Assembly: GCA_964413525.1 (NCBI GenBank) | Contig: CAYPTI010000001.1 | Coordinates: 27,395 to 35,729, forward strand | Origin: CAYPTI01 sp964413525 [NCBI: uncultured bacterium] | GTDB taxonomy: Bacteria; T1Sed10-126 | Direction of reading: 5' to 3' | Length of the DNA: 8,335 nucleotides | In this document: positions 1 through 6,256 of the stretch, in pieces | Layout of the letters: each line of letters begins with the position of its first letter | Position numbering within the stretch: the first letter of the stretch is position 1 | Position numbers and translations under genes: made by a program | The notes under the pieces: generated by a model | Told to the model about the DNA's origin: nothing | The model's database searches: none | The model's input: only the letters and a program-made list of their open reading frames with translations

Positions 1-1701
1 GGTCAGCCCGAGCTCCTGAAGCTCCTCCGCCGACCGGTCCAGCAGCTCGTCGGGACGGTCGATCCGGCCGGAAAGCTCCACCGCCGTGGTCGGTCCGATC
101 CCCGGGAGATCGGCCGCGTACAGCCCCATGGCCACCCGGGGTCGAGCGGCCTCTCCGCGAAACCGGCGGTAGGTCTCGTTGCTGAACAGATCCGCTTCCA
201 GCAATTCCTCCACGGTCAATTCATACAGGTCCGCCGGGGTGGAGACCAGATCCAGTTCCCGTAATTTTTGGATTTCCTTCTCTCCCAGGCCCTCGATGTC
301 CATGGCGTCCCGGGAGACGAAATGTTCCAGCAACCCCTGCTGCTGGGCCGGACAGGACATTCCGCCAGTGCACATGTGATAGGCCCCTTCGACGACGACC
401 TCCGACCCGCAGGCGGGACATTCCTCCGGCATCCGGAAGGGGTCGTCGCGCTCCTCTTCCGGTGAGTCGTCGATCCGCTTCTCCACGTACGGGATCACGT
501 CGCCGGCCCGGACGACCTTCACCCGGTCGCCCTCCCGGATGTCCTTCTCCCGGACCTCGTCGTAGTTGTGCAGGGAGGCCCGGCTGATCGTGACCCCTCC
601 GACGTCGACGGGCTTCAGAAAGGCCACGGGGGTGAGTTTTCCCGTCCTTCCCACCTGAACCCCGATCTGCTGGACCACGGTTTCCTCCTCCCTCGGCGGG
701 AACTTGTAGGCCATGGCCCAGCGGGGGTTGCTCTGGCGGACGCCGAGGTCCTCCCGTACCGCCCGTTCGTTGACCTTGATGACGGTGCCGTCGATCTCGA
801 ACGGAAGCTCGTCCCGGCGGGCGGACATCTCGTTGCGGAACTCGATTACCTTATCGATGTCGGTGGTCTCAACCCATTCGTCGTGAACGGGAAACCCCCA
901 GTCCCGGAACCGGTCCATGATGCCCCGCTGCGTGTCGGGGAGGTCCCCGGTGGACGTCAGCAGATCGAACACGTACAGATCGAGCGGCCGGCGGGCGGAA
1001 ACCTCCGGATCGAGCTGACGCAGCGTGCCCGCCGCGGCGTTCCTGGGGTTGGCGAAGGGATCCTTCCCCTCCGTCACCCGGCGTTCGTTCAGTTGCTGGA
1101 AGGGATCCAGGCGCATAAAAATTTCTCCCCGGACCACCAGTTCCTCGGGCAGGGAGGAATTCCCGGCCAGCTCAAGGGGAAGGCGACGGACCGTCCGGAG
1201 GTTGTGGGTGACGTCCTCCCCGCGGATCCCGTCCCCCCGGGTGGCACCGCGTTCGAACCGCCCCTCCCGGTAGGTAAGGGCCACCGACAGTCCGTCAAAC
1301 TTGCATTCGGAAAAATAACTGAAGTCGTCATGACCGAGCTGATCCCGGAGGAAGCGGTCGAAGTCCCGAATCTCGTCTTCCTCCAGCGAGGATGATAAAC
1401 TGAGCAGCGGAACCGGGTGTTCGACGGTTTCCAGTTCGTCCACCGGAGGGGCTCCGACCCGGCGGGTCGGCGAATGGGAAGATTCCAGTTCGGGGAACGC
1501 CTGTTCAAGCCGTTCCAGACAGCGGAATAGCCGGTCGTAATCGTGGTCCGAGATGACCGGATCGTTGTCCAGGTAGTACTTCCGGTCATGATGGTTCAGT
1601 GCCTCACGTAGCCGGTTCACCTCGGACTCCGCTTCCTCAAGCGTCAGTTCGTCCGGGTCGGGCAGCTGCTCGGGGACTGATGATCGATACGGATTCGTCA
1701 T
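1..1701 (-). CDS. ligA: NAD-dependent DNA ligase LigA (C-terminus beyond left edge)
   Basis: Seals nicks in duplex DNA using NAD+, in replication and repair. The frame is open for 567 codons from ATG at 1701-1699 to the window edge. Visible parts in order: N-terminal Ia region with YYLDNDPVISDHDYD; nucleotidyltransferase domain with adenylated Lys134 in ECKFDG, then TRGDG, RGEIF (about 191) and FANPRNAAAGTLRQLDP (from about 216); FEIDGTVIKVN near 300; WAMAYKFP near 328; OB fold with VGRTG and AGDVIP; a four-Cys zinc finger (C428, C431, C444, C450); helix-hairpin-helix region with LPGIGPTTA near 532. Family members are usually about 670-700 residues, so the last HhH and the BRCT domain probably lie outside the window. 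The start is fixed by GGAGGA six bases upstream. It is divergent from the Mut7-C gene. Assignment is firm; the ECK in place of the usual EPK is a minor variation. Confidence 0.97.
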   Translation of the reverse strand, partial: MTNPYRSSVPEQLPDPDELTLEEAESEVNRLREALNHHDRKYYLDNDPVISDHDYDRLFRCLERLEQAFPELESSHSPTRRVGAPPVDELETVEHPVPLLSLSSSLEEDEIRDFDRFLRDQLGHDDFSYFSECKFDGLSVALTYREGRFERGATRGDGIRGEDVTHNLRTVRRLPLELAGNSSLPEELVVRGEIFMRLDPFQQLNERRVTEGKDPFANPRNAAAGTLRQLDPEVSARRPLDLYVFDLLTSTGDLPDTQRGIMDRFRDWGFPVHDEWVETTDIDKVIEFRNEMSARRDELPFEIDGTVIKVNERAVREDLGVRQSNPRWAMAYKFPPREEETVVQQIGVQVGRTGKLTPVAFLKPVDVGGVTISRASLHNYDEVREKDIREGDRVKVVRAGDVIPYVEKRIDDSPEEERDDPFRMPEECPACGSEVVVEGAYHMCTGGMSCPAQQQGLLEHFVSRDAMDIEGLGEKEIQKLRELDLVSTPADLYELTVEELLEADLFSNETYRRFRGEAARPRVAMGLYAADLPGIGPTTAVELSGRIDRPDELLDRSAEELQELGLT

Positions 1702-1707
1702 GGACCG

Positions 1708-1713
1708 TCCTCC
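1708..1713 (-). promoter_or_regulatory. Shine-Dalgarno of ligA
   Basis: The minus strand reads GGAGGA with a six-base spacer before the ATG at 1701. It decides the ligA start, and its close match to the bacterial consensus supports a bacterial host. Confidence 0.75.
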
Positions 1714-1722
1714 GAAGCGATG

Positions 1723-1738
1723 CCCGGTTCAAACCGGG
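1723..1738. promoter_or_regulatory. Perfect palindrome in ligA/Mut7-C divergent spacer
   Basis: CCCGGTTCAAACCGGG consists of two perfect 7-base arms (CCCGGTT / AACCGGG) around CA. It sits 22 bases upstream of the ligA start and 75 bases upstream of the Mut7-C start. It could be a dimeric regulator's operator or a short hairpin. A close variant of its core lies upstream of the helicase gene (4179-4193). I see no convincing -35/-10 pair in the spacer 1702-1813. CCGG-rich words are common in this sequence, so chance is a real alternative. Confidence 0.4.
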
Positions 1739-1795
1739 AAGCTGGGGTTGTCCGGATGGATTGCGGGCCGTTGAGTCTCCAAGGGTACGAAGCTC

Positions 1796-1804
1796 AGGGG
1801 AGGA
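1796..1804 (+). promoter_or_regulatory. Shine-Dalgarno selecting a TTG start
   Basis: AGGGGAGGA lies nine bases before the TTG at 1814. It supports TTG over the internal ATG at 1847, which would remove the conserved N-terminal Asp of the nuclease domain. Confidence 0.7.
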
Positions 1805-1813
1805 TTAGAAGTC

Positions 1814-2317
1814 TTGACTTCTCAACCGGCCTTCGCGGTTGACGTCATGCTGGGCAAACTGGCCCGGTACCTGGTGCTGGCGGGATTCGACTGCCACTAC
1901 CGGAACCGGATGGAAGACGATAGGCTTGTGGAGATCCACCACCAATCCGGCCGGTGCATCCTGACCCGGGACCGGGACCTCGCCGACCGACTGCCGGACT
2001 CGGGGGTGCAGTTCATTCAGCGAACCCGGCTGCCGGAGCAACTCCGGGAGGTCCGGAAGCGCTGGAGGCTGGAATTTCGACCGGGACAATTCTTTACTCG
2101 CTGTCCTTCCTGCAACCGGGTTCTCCGGGTTCTGCCATCGTCTCAATTTGCCGACCGCCTGCCGCCGAGGACCCGGGAATGGATTTCGGCGGTCTACCGG
2201 TGCCAGTCGTGCGGTCAATTGTACTGGCGAGGGTCCCACTACCGGGACGTCGTGGACTCCTTTTCCGAATGGAACCTGCTCGAGAACTCAATCAGCCGAG
2301 GTGAGACCGATGACTGA
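1814..2317 (+). CDS. Mut7-C family PIN-like RNase with zinc ribbon
   Basis: Predicted RNase of the Mut7-C (formerly DUF82) family: an N-terminal PIN-like nuclease fold followed by a zinc ribbon. The 167-residue protein, usual for a stand-alone member, shows FAVDVMLGKLARYL with Asp10 as the likely first metal ligand. Next come ILTRDRDLA (49-57, likely further acidic active-site residues), a Cys pair C97/C100 in RCPSCNRVL, a second pair C130/C133 in YRCQSCGQLYW, and the signature YWRGSH (137-142). No membrane segment or signal peptide is seen. The start is TTG, backed by a strong Shine-Dalgarno. The gene overlaps thiI by 8 bases, implying translational coupling and perhaps a shared RNA substrate such as tRNA (inference). 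In other genomes Mut7-C can be fused to a ThiS-like ubiquitin fold; that fusion is absent here. Family assignment is strong; the substrate is unknown. Confidence 0.88.
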   Translation: MTSQPAFAVDVMLGKLARYLVLAGFDCHYRNRMEDDRLVEIHHQSGRCILTRDRDLADRLPDSGVQFIQRTRLPEQLREVRKRWRLEFRPGQFFTRCPSCNRVLRVLPSSQFADRLPPRTREWISAVYRCQSCGQLYWRGSHYRDVVDSFSEWNLLENSISRGETDD

Positions 2318-3548
2318 CGGAGCCGACACGGTGTTAATCCGGTTCGGGGAGATCGGACTGAAGGACCGCAACCGGGGGATGTTCGAATCCGCCCTGAAGG
2401 AGAACATCCGGGATCGGTTGGCCGATCTACCTGTGGGTCCGGTGAAACGGTTCCAGGGCGGTCTGGAGGTCCGGCTGACCGACGATTCGCCGGTGTCGAC
2501 CGTCGTCGAACGGTTGCGGACCGTGGCCGGCATCGTCTGGTTCGCCCCGGTGGTGGAGACCGACCGGACCGTGGAGGACTTCTACGAAACGACCACCACC
2601 CGACTGGGAGGTCCCCCCGACGGGGCCGAGACCTTCGCCGTCCGGGCGAATCGATCCGACAAAGGGTTCTTCATGAATTCGGTGGACATCGAGCACCAGC
2701 TGGGAGGGCAACTGCAACGGGACACCGGACTTGAGGTCGATCTGGACGACCCGGATTGGACCGTCCACCTGCACGTGCTCAAGAGCCGGGCCCTGCTGTT
2801 CGAACACCGGTACGAGGGACCCGGCGGGTTGCCCGTGGGGACGGCGGGGAACGTGCTGTGCCTGCTGTCCGGGGGGATTGATTCCCCGGTGGCCTCGATC
2901 ATGGCTCAGAACCGCGGATGCCGGGCTGATTTCCTTCATTTCTACGCCTACCCGGAACCCGAACGAGCCCTGCAGGCTCACCTGGGGAACCTCGCCCAAT
3001 CCATCACCCCCTACGGGACCCGGGGGCGGTTGTTCATGGTCCCGTACGCCCCCTTCGACCTGGAAACGCCGTCCATACCGAAAAAACTTCAGATCGTGCT
3101 GTTCCGACGCCACATCCTCCGGGTCGCCAACCAGCTGGCCGACGAACACGATCACCAGGCTTTCGTCACCGGGGACAGCCTGGGCCAGGTGGCCTCCCAG
3201 ACGATGGAGAACCTCACGGTGATCGGCGAGGTCGCCGACCGGCCCATCCTCCGCCCGGTCATCGGGCTGGACAAGAACGAGATCGTGGAACGGGCCCGGC
3301 GGTTCGGAACGTTTGAAGCCTCCACCCGCCACCACCAGGACTGCTGTTCCCTGAACGATCCCCACCCGGACACGCGGGCGGACCTCGAGGACGTTCGCCG
3401 GGCCGAACGGGAAGCCGATATCGAAACGATCGATCAAACCGCCCTGGAGCAGGTCACCGTTTGCTCCTACTCCCTTCCGGAGGGGAAGCTTCAGGTGGAT
3501 ACCTCCATCAAAACCGGCTCAGCCTCGACCTCCACTTCGGTTTCCTGA
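2310..3548 (+). CDS. thiI: ThiI, tRNA 4-thiouridine synthetase (no rhodanese domain)
   Basis: Activates tRNA uridine 8 with ATP and inserts sulfur to make 4-thiouridine; in some organisms it also feeds sulfur into the thiamine thiazole. The 412 residues read as an N-terminal ferredoxin-like region (IRFGEIGLKDRNRGMFE, 10-26), a THUMP domain (about 60-165), then a PP-loop ATPase with the SGGIDS P-loop at 187-192, TGDSLGQVASQT (287-298), LDKNEIVERAR (320-330) and a Cys pair C345/C346 in QDCCSLNDPHP. C345/C346 lies where ThiI proteins carry their PP-loop cysteine. The C-terminal rhodanese domain of E. coli ThiI is missing, as in many Gram-positive and archaeal forms, so sulfur must come from another carrier. 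The ATG at 2310 overlaps the upstream stop by 8 bases and is preceded by GAGGTGAG. A longer in-frame reading upstream lies inside the Mut7-C gene and is rejected. Firm assignment. Confidence 0.95.
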   Translation: MTDGADTVLIRFGEIGLKDRNRGMFESALKENIRDRLADLPVGPVKRFQGGLEVRLTDDSPVSTVVERLRTVAGIVWFAPVVETDRTVEDFYETTTTRLGGPPDGAETFAVRANRSDKGFFMNSVDIEHQLGGQLQRDTGLEVDLDDPDWTVHLHVLKSRALLFEHRYEGPGGLPVGTAGNVLCLLSGGIDSPVASIMAQNRGCRADFLHFYAYPEPERALQAHLGNLAQSITPYGTRGRLFMVPYAPFDLETPSIPKKLQIVLFRRHILRVANQLADEHDHQAFVTGDSLGQVASQTMENLTVIGEVADRPILRPVIGLDKNEIVERARRFGTFEASTRHHQDCCSLNDPHPDTRADLEDVRRAEREADIETIDQTALEQVTVCSYSLPEGKLQVDTSIKTGSASTSTSVS

Positions 3549-3578
3549 TCGATCCCCCCGGATTGCCGGGGCGTCAGG
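3544..3578. terminator. Hairpin spanning both stop codons, putative bidirectional terminator
   Basis: The inner stem CCCCGG / CCGGGG (3556-3561 with 3566-3571) closes the loop ATTG. An outer stem CCTGA / TCAGG (3544-3548 with 3574-3578) contains the stop codons of thiI and of the convergent small gene. No T-run follows on either strand, so intrinsic termination is uncertain. The position between convergent genes is the main support. Confidence 0.45.
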
Positions 3579-3867
3579 ATGGGTCCCGGTCCGGTTCAAC
3601 TCGGTAGGTTTGTCTCCACTCCGGCCAGTCAACCGGGTGTCCATCCTCCATTCGCTGCCATTCACGGCGAAGCTCCCGCCAGGAAAACGACAGCCGTTCG
3701 GCCTCGTCCGTGTATTCCACCCGGAGTCCGTCCCCGGTTCGCTCGACCGACCGAAGCCAGAAACTGTTGCGGTGCATCCAGCGGGAAAATCGGGTCAGCA
3801 GGTCGACTTCCGATTCCGCCAGGCCCAGTTCTTCCTCCCAGTGCTTCACCATCCGTTCCACCGTCAT
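3574..3867 (-). CDS. Small Trp-rich acidic protein, unknown function
   Basis: I do not recognise this 97-residue protein. It has seven tryptophans (about 7 percent) and many Glu/Asp and Arg residues. The N-terminal half (MTVERMVKHWEEELGLAESE) looks helical, a middle FSRWMHRNSFWLRSVER segment follows, then a likely beta segment (GLRVEYTDEAERLSFSW), and the C-terminal part has DWPEWRQTYRVE. No Cys, no signal peptide and no membrane span are visible. The minus strand carries GGAGGG nine bases before the ATG at 3867; an adjacent TTG at 3870 is an alternative giving one more residue. It converges on thiI, with stops 25 bases apart, and diverges from the helicase. A good ribosome site, protein-like composition and a clean fit between neighbours support a real gene. 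Its role is unknown. Confidence 0.65.
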   Translation of the reverse strand: MTVERMVKHWEEELGLAESEVDLLTRFSRWMHRNSFWLRSVERTGDGLRVEYTDEAERLSFSWRELRREWQRMEDGHPVDWPEWRQTYRVEPDRDPS

Positions 3868-3883
3868 CAACTCGGTCCCTCCA

Positions 3884-3892
3884 TGGTATAAT
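3884..3892 (+). promoter_or_regulatory. Extended -10 promoter element (TGGTATAAT)
   Basis: A perfect TATAAT is preceded by TGn, the bacterial sigma-70 extended -10. The best -35 at normal spacing (TCATCA, 3864-3869) matches only three of six positions, which extended -10 promoters tolerate. Transcription would start near 3899 and give the helicase mRNA a leader of over 300 nucleotides. The element abuts the ribosome site of the divergent small gene, so the two transcripts may interfere. Confidence 0.5.
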
Positions 3893-3972
3893 GATCGTTT
3901 TTCAGGAACTCATTCGTCCCGTCTCCACCTCAGGCTACCATCTGATGAGAACCCTGACCGAGTTAGCACCCC

Positions 3973-4065
3973 GGGTACCGAACGGTTCCCGAGTCGCTCG
4001 CCAACCGGCGGGCGTTTGCCTCGGAATCGAGTGCCACGAGTTGAACGAGTCCACGTTCGGTACCC
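3973..4065 (+). other. Nested inverted repeats, possible structured RNA leader
   Basis: A perfect 12-base inverted repeat, GGGTACCGAACG (3973-3984) and CGTTCGGTACCC (4054-4065), could form an outer helix. Within it, CCGAG (3989-3993) pairs with CTCGG (4020-4024). Inside that, CGCTCGCC (3995-4002) pairs with GGCGGGCG (4007-4014) across an AACC tetraloop, with one G-U pair. The strand 4025-4053 is unpaired in this model and carries CGAGT repeats. It lies downstream of the extended -10 and about 160 bases before the helicase start. A leader, a small RNA or an eroded mobile repeat are all possible; no known riboswitch class is recognised. Confidence 0.4.
4028..4050 (+). repeat. Three CGAGT words at exact 9-base spacing
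   Basis: CGAGT occurs at 4028-4032, 4037-4041 and 4046-4050. Two further copies stand at 3959-3963 and 3990-3994, off that register. The regular spacing could be a small iteron-like array or chance. Confidence 0.25.
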
Positions 4066-4175
4066 TTCGCTTTCGATCAATGAATTTCTTGAAATAATAC
4101 CAGCCGTCGGAAGGATTCAATTCAACCGGCAGGTGCTCGGGCAACGGCCAACCGCGCGGAGGCATCTCGGCGGAC

Positions 4176-4196
4176 GGACCGGTTCAGACCGGGTCC
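4176..4196 (+). promoter_or_regulatory. Hairpin just upstream of helicase ribosome site
   Basis: GGACCGGT (4176-4183) pairs with ACC-G-GGTCC (4188-4196) over a TCAG loop, giving eight base pairs with one bulged G. It ends 11 bases before the GGAGGA that serves the helicase ATG, so it could influence ribosome access. The core at 4179-4193 differs by one base from the ligA-upstream palindrome. Confidence 0.4.
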
Positions 4197-4222
4197 CGTT
4201 CGATAACGGAGGAACAAACCCC

Positions 4223-6256
4223 ATGGACCTGCAAACCTACCAGGACCGGTTCCGCTCCCTGATTGAACTGGAACAGGAAGAAGAAATGCGCCGTCACGAG
4301 CAGGAAATGAAGAACCTTACGGGCGAGGAGCGTCAGGATCGGGGCCGCTGTCTGCTGGACATGCGGGCGGTCAGTTCGACGTCCGGGTTTTCGGAGGAGG
4401 TCCGGGTTCGGTACGAACGGGCCGACGGCTCCCCCCTGGGAGAGCACGAATTCGGGACCGGAAACCTGGTCCAGGTCAGCAAGAACAAGCCGCTGCAGGA
4501 GAACAACCCAACCGCCACCGTCTGGTCCTGTGACCGCCGGTCGGTGACGCTTTCCTTCCGCAACGATCCGCCCGGTTGGGCCACCAGCGGGCGGCTCCGG
4601 CTCGATCTCTACGTGGACAACGTAACCTACCAGCGGATGCTGGACGCGCTGTTTCTCCTGCCGGGACTCACGCATGAACAGGAGCCCCTGCTGGACATCC
4701 TGCTGGGGTCCGCTCCCGAAGAATCAAGCGACTCCCCGTCCCCGGAGCCGCTGAACCCCGAACTGAACCAGGCTCAGCGGGAGGCCGTCCGGCGGGCCCG
4801 GGACGCCGACAACCTGTTCCTGATCCACGGCCCTCCCGGCACCGGGAAGACCGTCACCCTTTCCGAACTCATCGCTCAATCGGTTCAGGAGGGTGAAAGC
4901 GTCCTGGCGACGGCGGCCTCCAACGTGGCCGTGGACAACCTCACCGAGTACCTTCTGGAGTACGACCTCAATGTGGTCCGGGTGGGTCATCCGGCCAGGA
5001 CAACCCCCCGGCTCCGGGAGCACACCCTGGACGCTCAGCTGGAAGACAACCCTACGTACCAGAAAAGTGAGGAGTACCGCCGGGAGGCCCTGGATCTCAT
5101 CGGGGAGAAGCGGGAACTGACCACACCGTCCCCCCGGTGGCGTCGGGGAATGTCGGACGGGGAAATTCTGGCCCGGGCGGACGAAGGCAACGGAGCCCGG
5201 GGCGTCTCCCAGCAACGGTTGCGGGAGATGGCCCGCTACATCGAAATTGACGACCGGATCGATGACTTCTTCCAGCGCTCCGACGAGCTTGAAGACGAGG
5301 CCATCCAGGAACTGCTCCGGGAGGCGGACGTGGTCTGCACCACGAATTCGACGGCCGGGACCGACCTGCTGGCCGGGCTCCGGTTCGATCTGCTGACCAT
5401 CGACGAGGCCACTCAGGCGACGGAACCCTCCTGCCTGATTCCGATCACCAAAACCAACAAGCTGGTTATGGCGGGGGACCATCGGCAGCTCCCCCCGACC
5501 GTGCTCAGCGAGGAAGCCGCCAGCCGGGGACTGGACCGGAGCCTGTTCGAGCGGATGGCCGACGAGTGGGGTGACCGGATTATCGAGCCTCTGAACGTCC
5601 AGTACCGAATGCACCAGGACATCATGAACTTCCCATCCCGGGAATTTTACGACCATCCCCTCAAGGCCCACCATTCGGTCGCCAACCACAGCCTGGCCGA
5701 CCTGCCGGGAGTCAACCACCGGGAGAGCCGGGACCCCCTCATCCGGGCCCTCCGTCCTCGGCCCGTGTTTAGCTGGATCGACACCTCCGGGCTGGATTCC
5801 CCCGACGTTCAGCGGCAGGGAAGCACCTCCCGGATCAACCCCGTCGAGCAGGACCTCCTAGCTACGTTATGGGAACGGGTGAAGCAGACGGGACTGTCAC
5901 CGGTTCGGGCCGGCATCATCACCCCCTACAAGGACCAGGCCCGGGACCTGCGCCGGCGGCTCGACGAACCCGAGCTGGAAATCAAAACGGTCGACGGGTT
6001 CCAGGGGAGAGAAAAGGATCTGATTATCATTTCGTTCGTCCGCAGCAACCCGGAGGGAGAAATTGGGTTCCTGTACGAACCTCGACGGCTGAACGTCAGC
6101 CTGACGCGGGCCCGCCGCAAACTCGTCCTGGTCGGGGATCGTGATACCCTTTCCGAAACGGACGTCTACCGCCGGCTCGGGGACTACGTCTCCGAGCACG
6201 GAGAGATCATCGAACTCGACTCGATGGAGACCCTTCGGGAAGGAGCCCTCCGGTGA
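4223..6256 (+). CDS. Upf1/IGHMBP2-like superfamily 1 DNA/RNA helicase
   Basis: A 5'-to-3' SF1B-type helicase predicted to unwind nucleic acid with ATP. The 677-residue protein has an acidic, coiled-coil-like N-terminus (about 1-40), a beta-rich region (about 45-135) that may be the OB-like 1B element placed before the motor, and then the RecA core. Motifs: Walker A GPPGTGKT 203-210; Ia SNVAVDNL 233-240; DEAT box 394-397; GDHRQLPP 418-425; QYRM 460-463; motif V GFQGREKD 592-599; motif VI SLTRARRK 626-633. A charged, mostly helical insert spans about 260-365. ATG 4223 is chosen for GGAGGA nine bases upstream and for the start of acidic coding character; the frame is open further upstream but that stretch is non-protein-like. 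The next gene overlaps as GTGA. This subfamily is, from memory, common in haloarchaea. The exact cellular role is unknown; RNA metabolism or DNA repair are both possible. Confidence 0.92.
   Translation: MDLQTYQDRFRSLIELEQEEEMRRHEQEMKNLTGEERQDRGRCLLDMRAVSSTSGFSEEVRVRYERADGSPLGEHEFGTGNLVQVSKNKPLQENNPTATVWSCDRRSVTLSFRNDPPGWATSGRLRLDLYVDNVTYQRMLDALFLLPGLTHEQEPLLDILLGSAPEESSDSPSPEPLNPELNQAQREAVRRARDADNLFLIHGPPGTGKTVTLSELIAQSVQEGESVLATAASNVAVDNLTEYLLEYDLNVVRVGHPARTTPRLREHTLDAQLEDNPTYQKSEEYRREALDLIGEKRELTTPSPRWRRGMSDGEILARADEGNGARGVSQQRLREMARYIEIDDRIDDFFQRSDELEDEAIQELLREADVVCTTNSTAGTDLLAGLRFDLLTIDEATQATEPSCLIPITKTNKLVMAGDHRQLPPTVLSEEAASRGLDRSLFERMADEWGDRIIEPLNVQYRMHQDIMNFPSREFYDHPLKAHHSVANHSLADLPGVNHRESRDPLIRALRPRPVFSWIDTSGLDSPDVQRQGSTSRINPVEQDLLATLWERVKQTGLSPVRAGIITPYKDQARDLRRRLDEPELEIKTVDGFQGREKDLIIISFVRSNPEGEIGFLYEPRRLNVSLTRARRKLVLVGDRDTLSETDVYRRLGDYVSEHGEIIELDSMETLREGALR

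Larger units (their letters stand above)
3868..4222. other. Spacer of about 355 bases between divergent small gene and helicase
   Basis: This holds the Shine-Dalgarno of the small minus-strand gene, an extended -10 at 3884-3892, nested inverted repeats at 3973-4065, an AT-rich patch near 4080-4100, a hairpin at 4176-4196, and GGAGGA at 4208-4213 nine bases before the helicase ATG. Two open frames cross it: plus 3891-4097 (68 codons, no ribosome site) and minus 3935-4165 (76 residues, weak ribosome site). Both lack the acidic character of the flanking proteins and I treat them as chance. I see no tRNA or transposase. Confidence 0.6.

Noticed and set aside
568-1395. 275-residue plus-strand open frame across ligA
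   Set aside because: Antisense shadow of a strongly conserved ligA reading frame. No ribosome site and no recognisable motifs.
1723-1738. tRNA T-arm lookalike (GGTTCAAACC)
   Set aside because: The loop is six rather than seven bases and no acceptor, D-arm or anticodon arm can be found around it on either strand.
2427-3437. 336-residue minus-strand open frame across thiI
   Set aside because: Antisense to conserved thiI motifs; long open frames on the opposite strand are expected at this GC content.
3973-4065. MITE-like insertion with 12-base terminal repeats
   Set aside because: No target-site duplication flanks the repeats and no second copy is in the window, so a mobile-element call is not supported.
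3891-4097. 68-codon plus-strand frame starting MIVFQEL in the spacer
   Set aside because: No ribosome site, start overlaps the promoter -10, basic composition unlike neighbours. It crosses the inverted repeats that explain the region better.
3935-4165. 76-residue minus-strand frame in the spacer
   Set aside because: Weak ribosome site and no recognisable motif. A decayed gene remnant cannot be excluded, but nothing positive supports it.
3710-4222. N-terminal extension of the helicase frame by 171 residues
   Set aside because: Composition is Ser/Arg/Pro-rich and unlike the protein. It overlaps the opposing small gene, and GGAGGA marks the start at 4223.
4724-5719. 331-residue minus-strand open frame across the helicase
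   Set aside because: Antisense shadow of the helicase core motifs, Val/Gly/Pro-rich with no recognisable domain.
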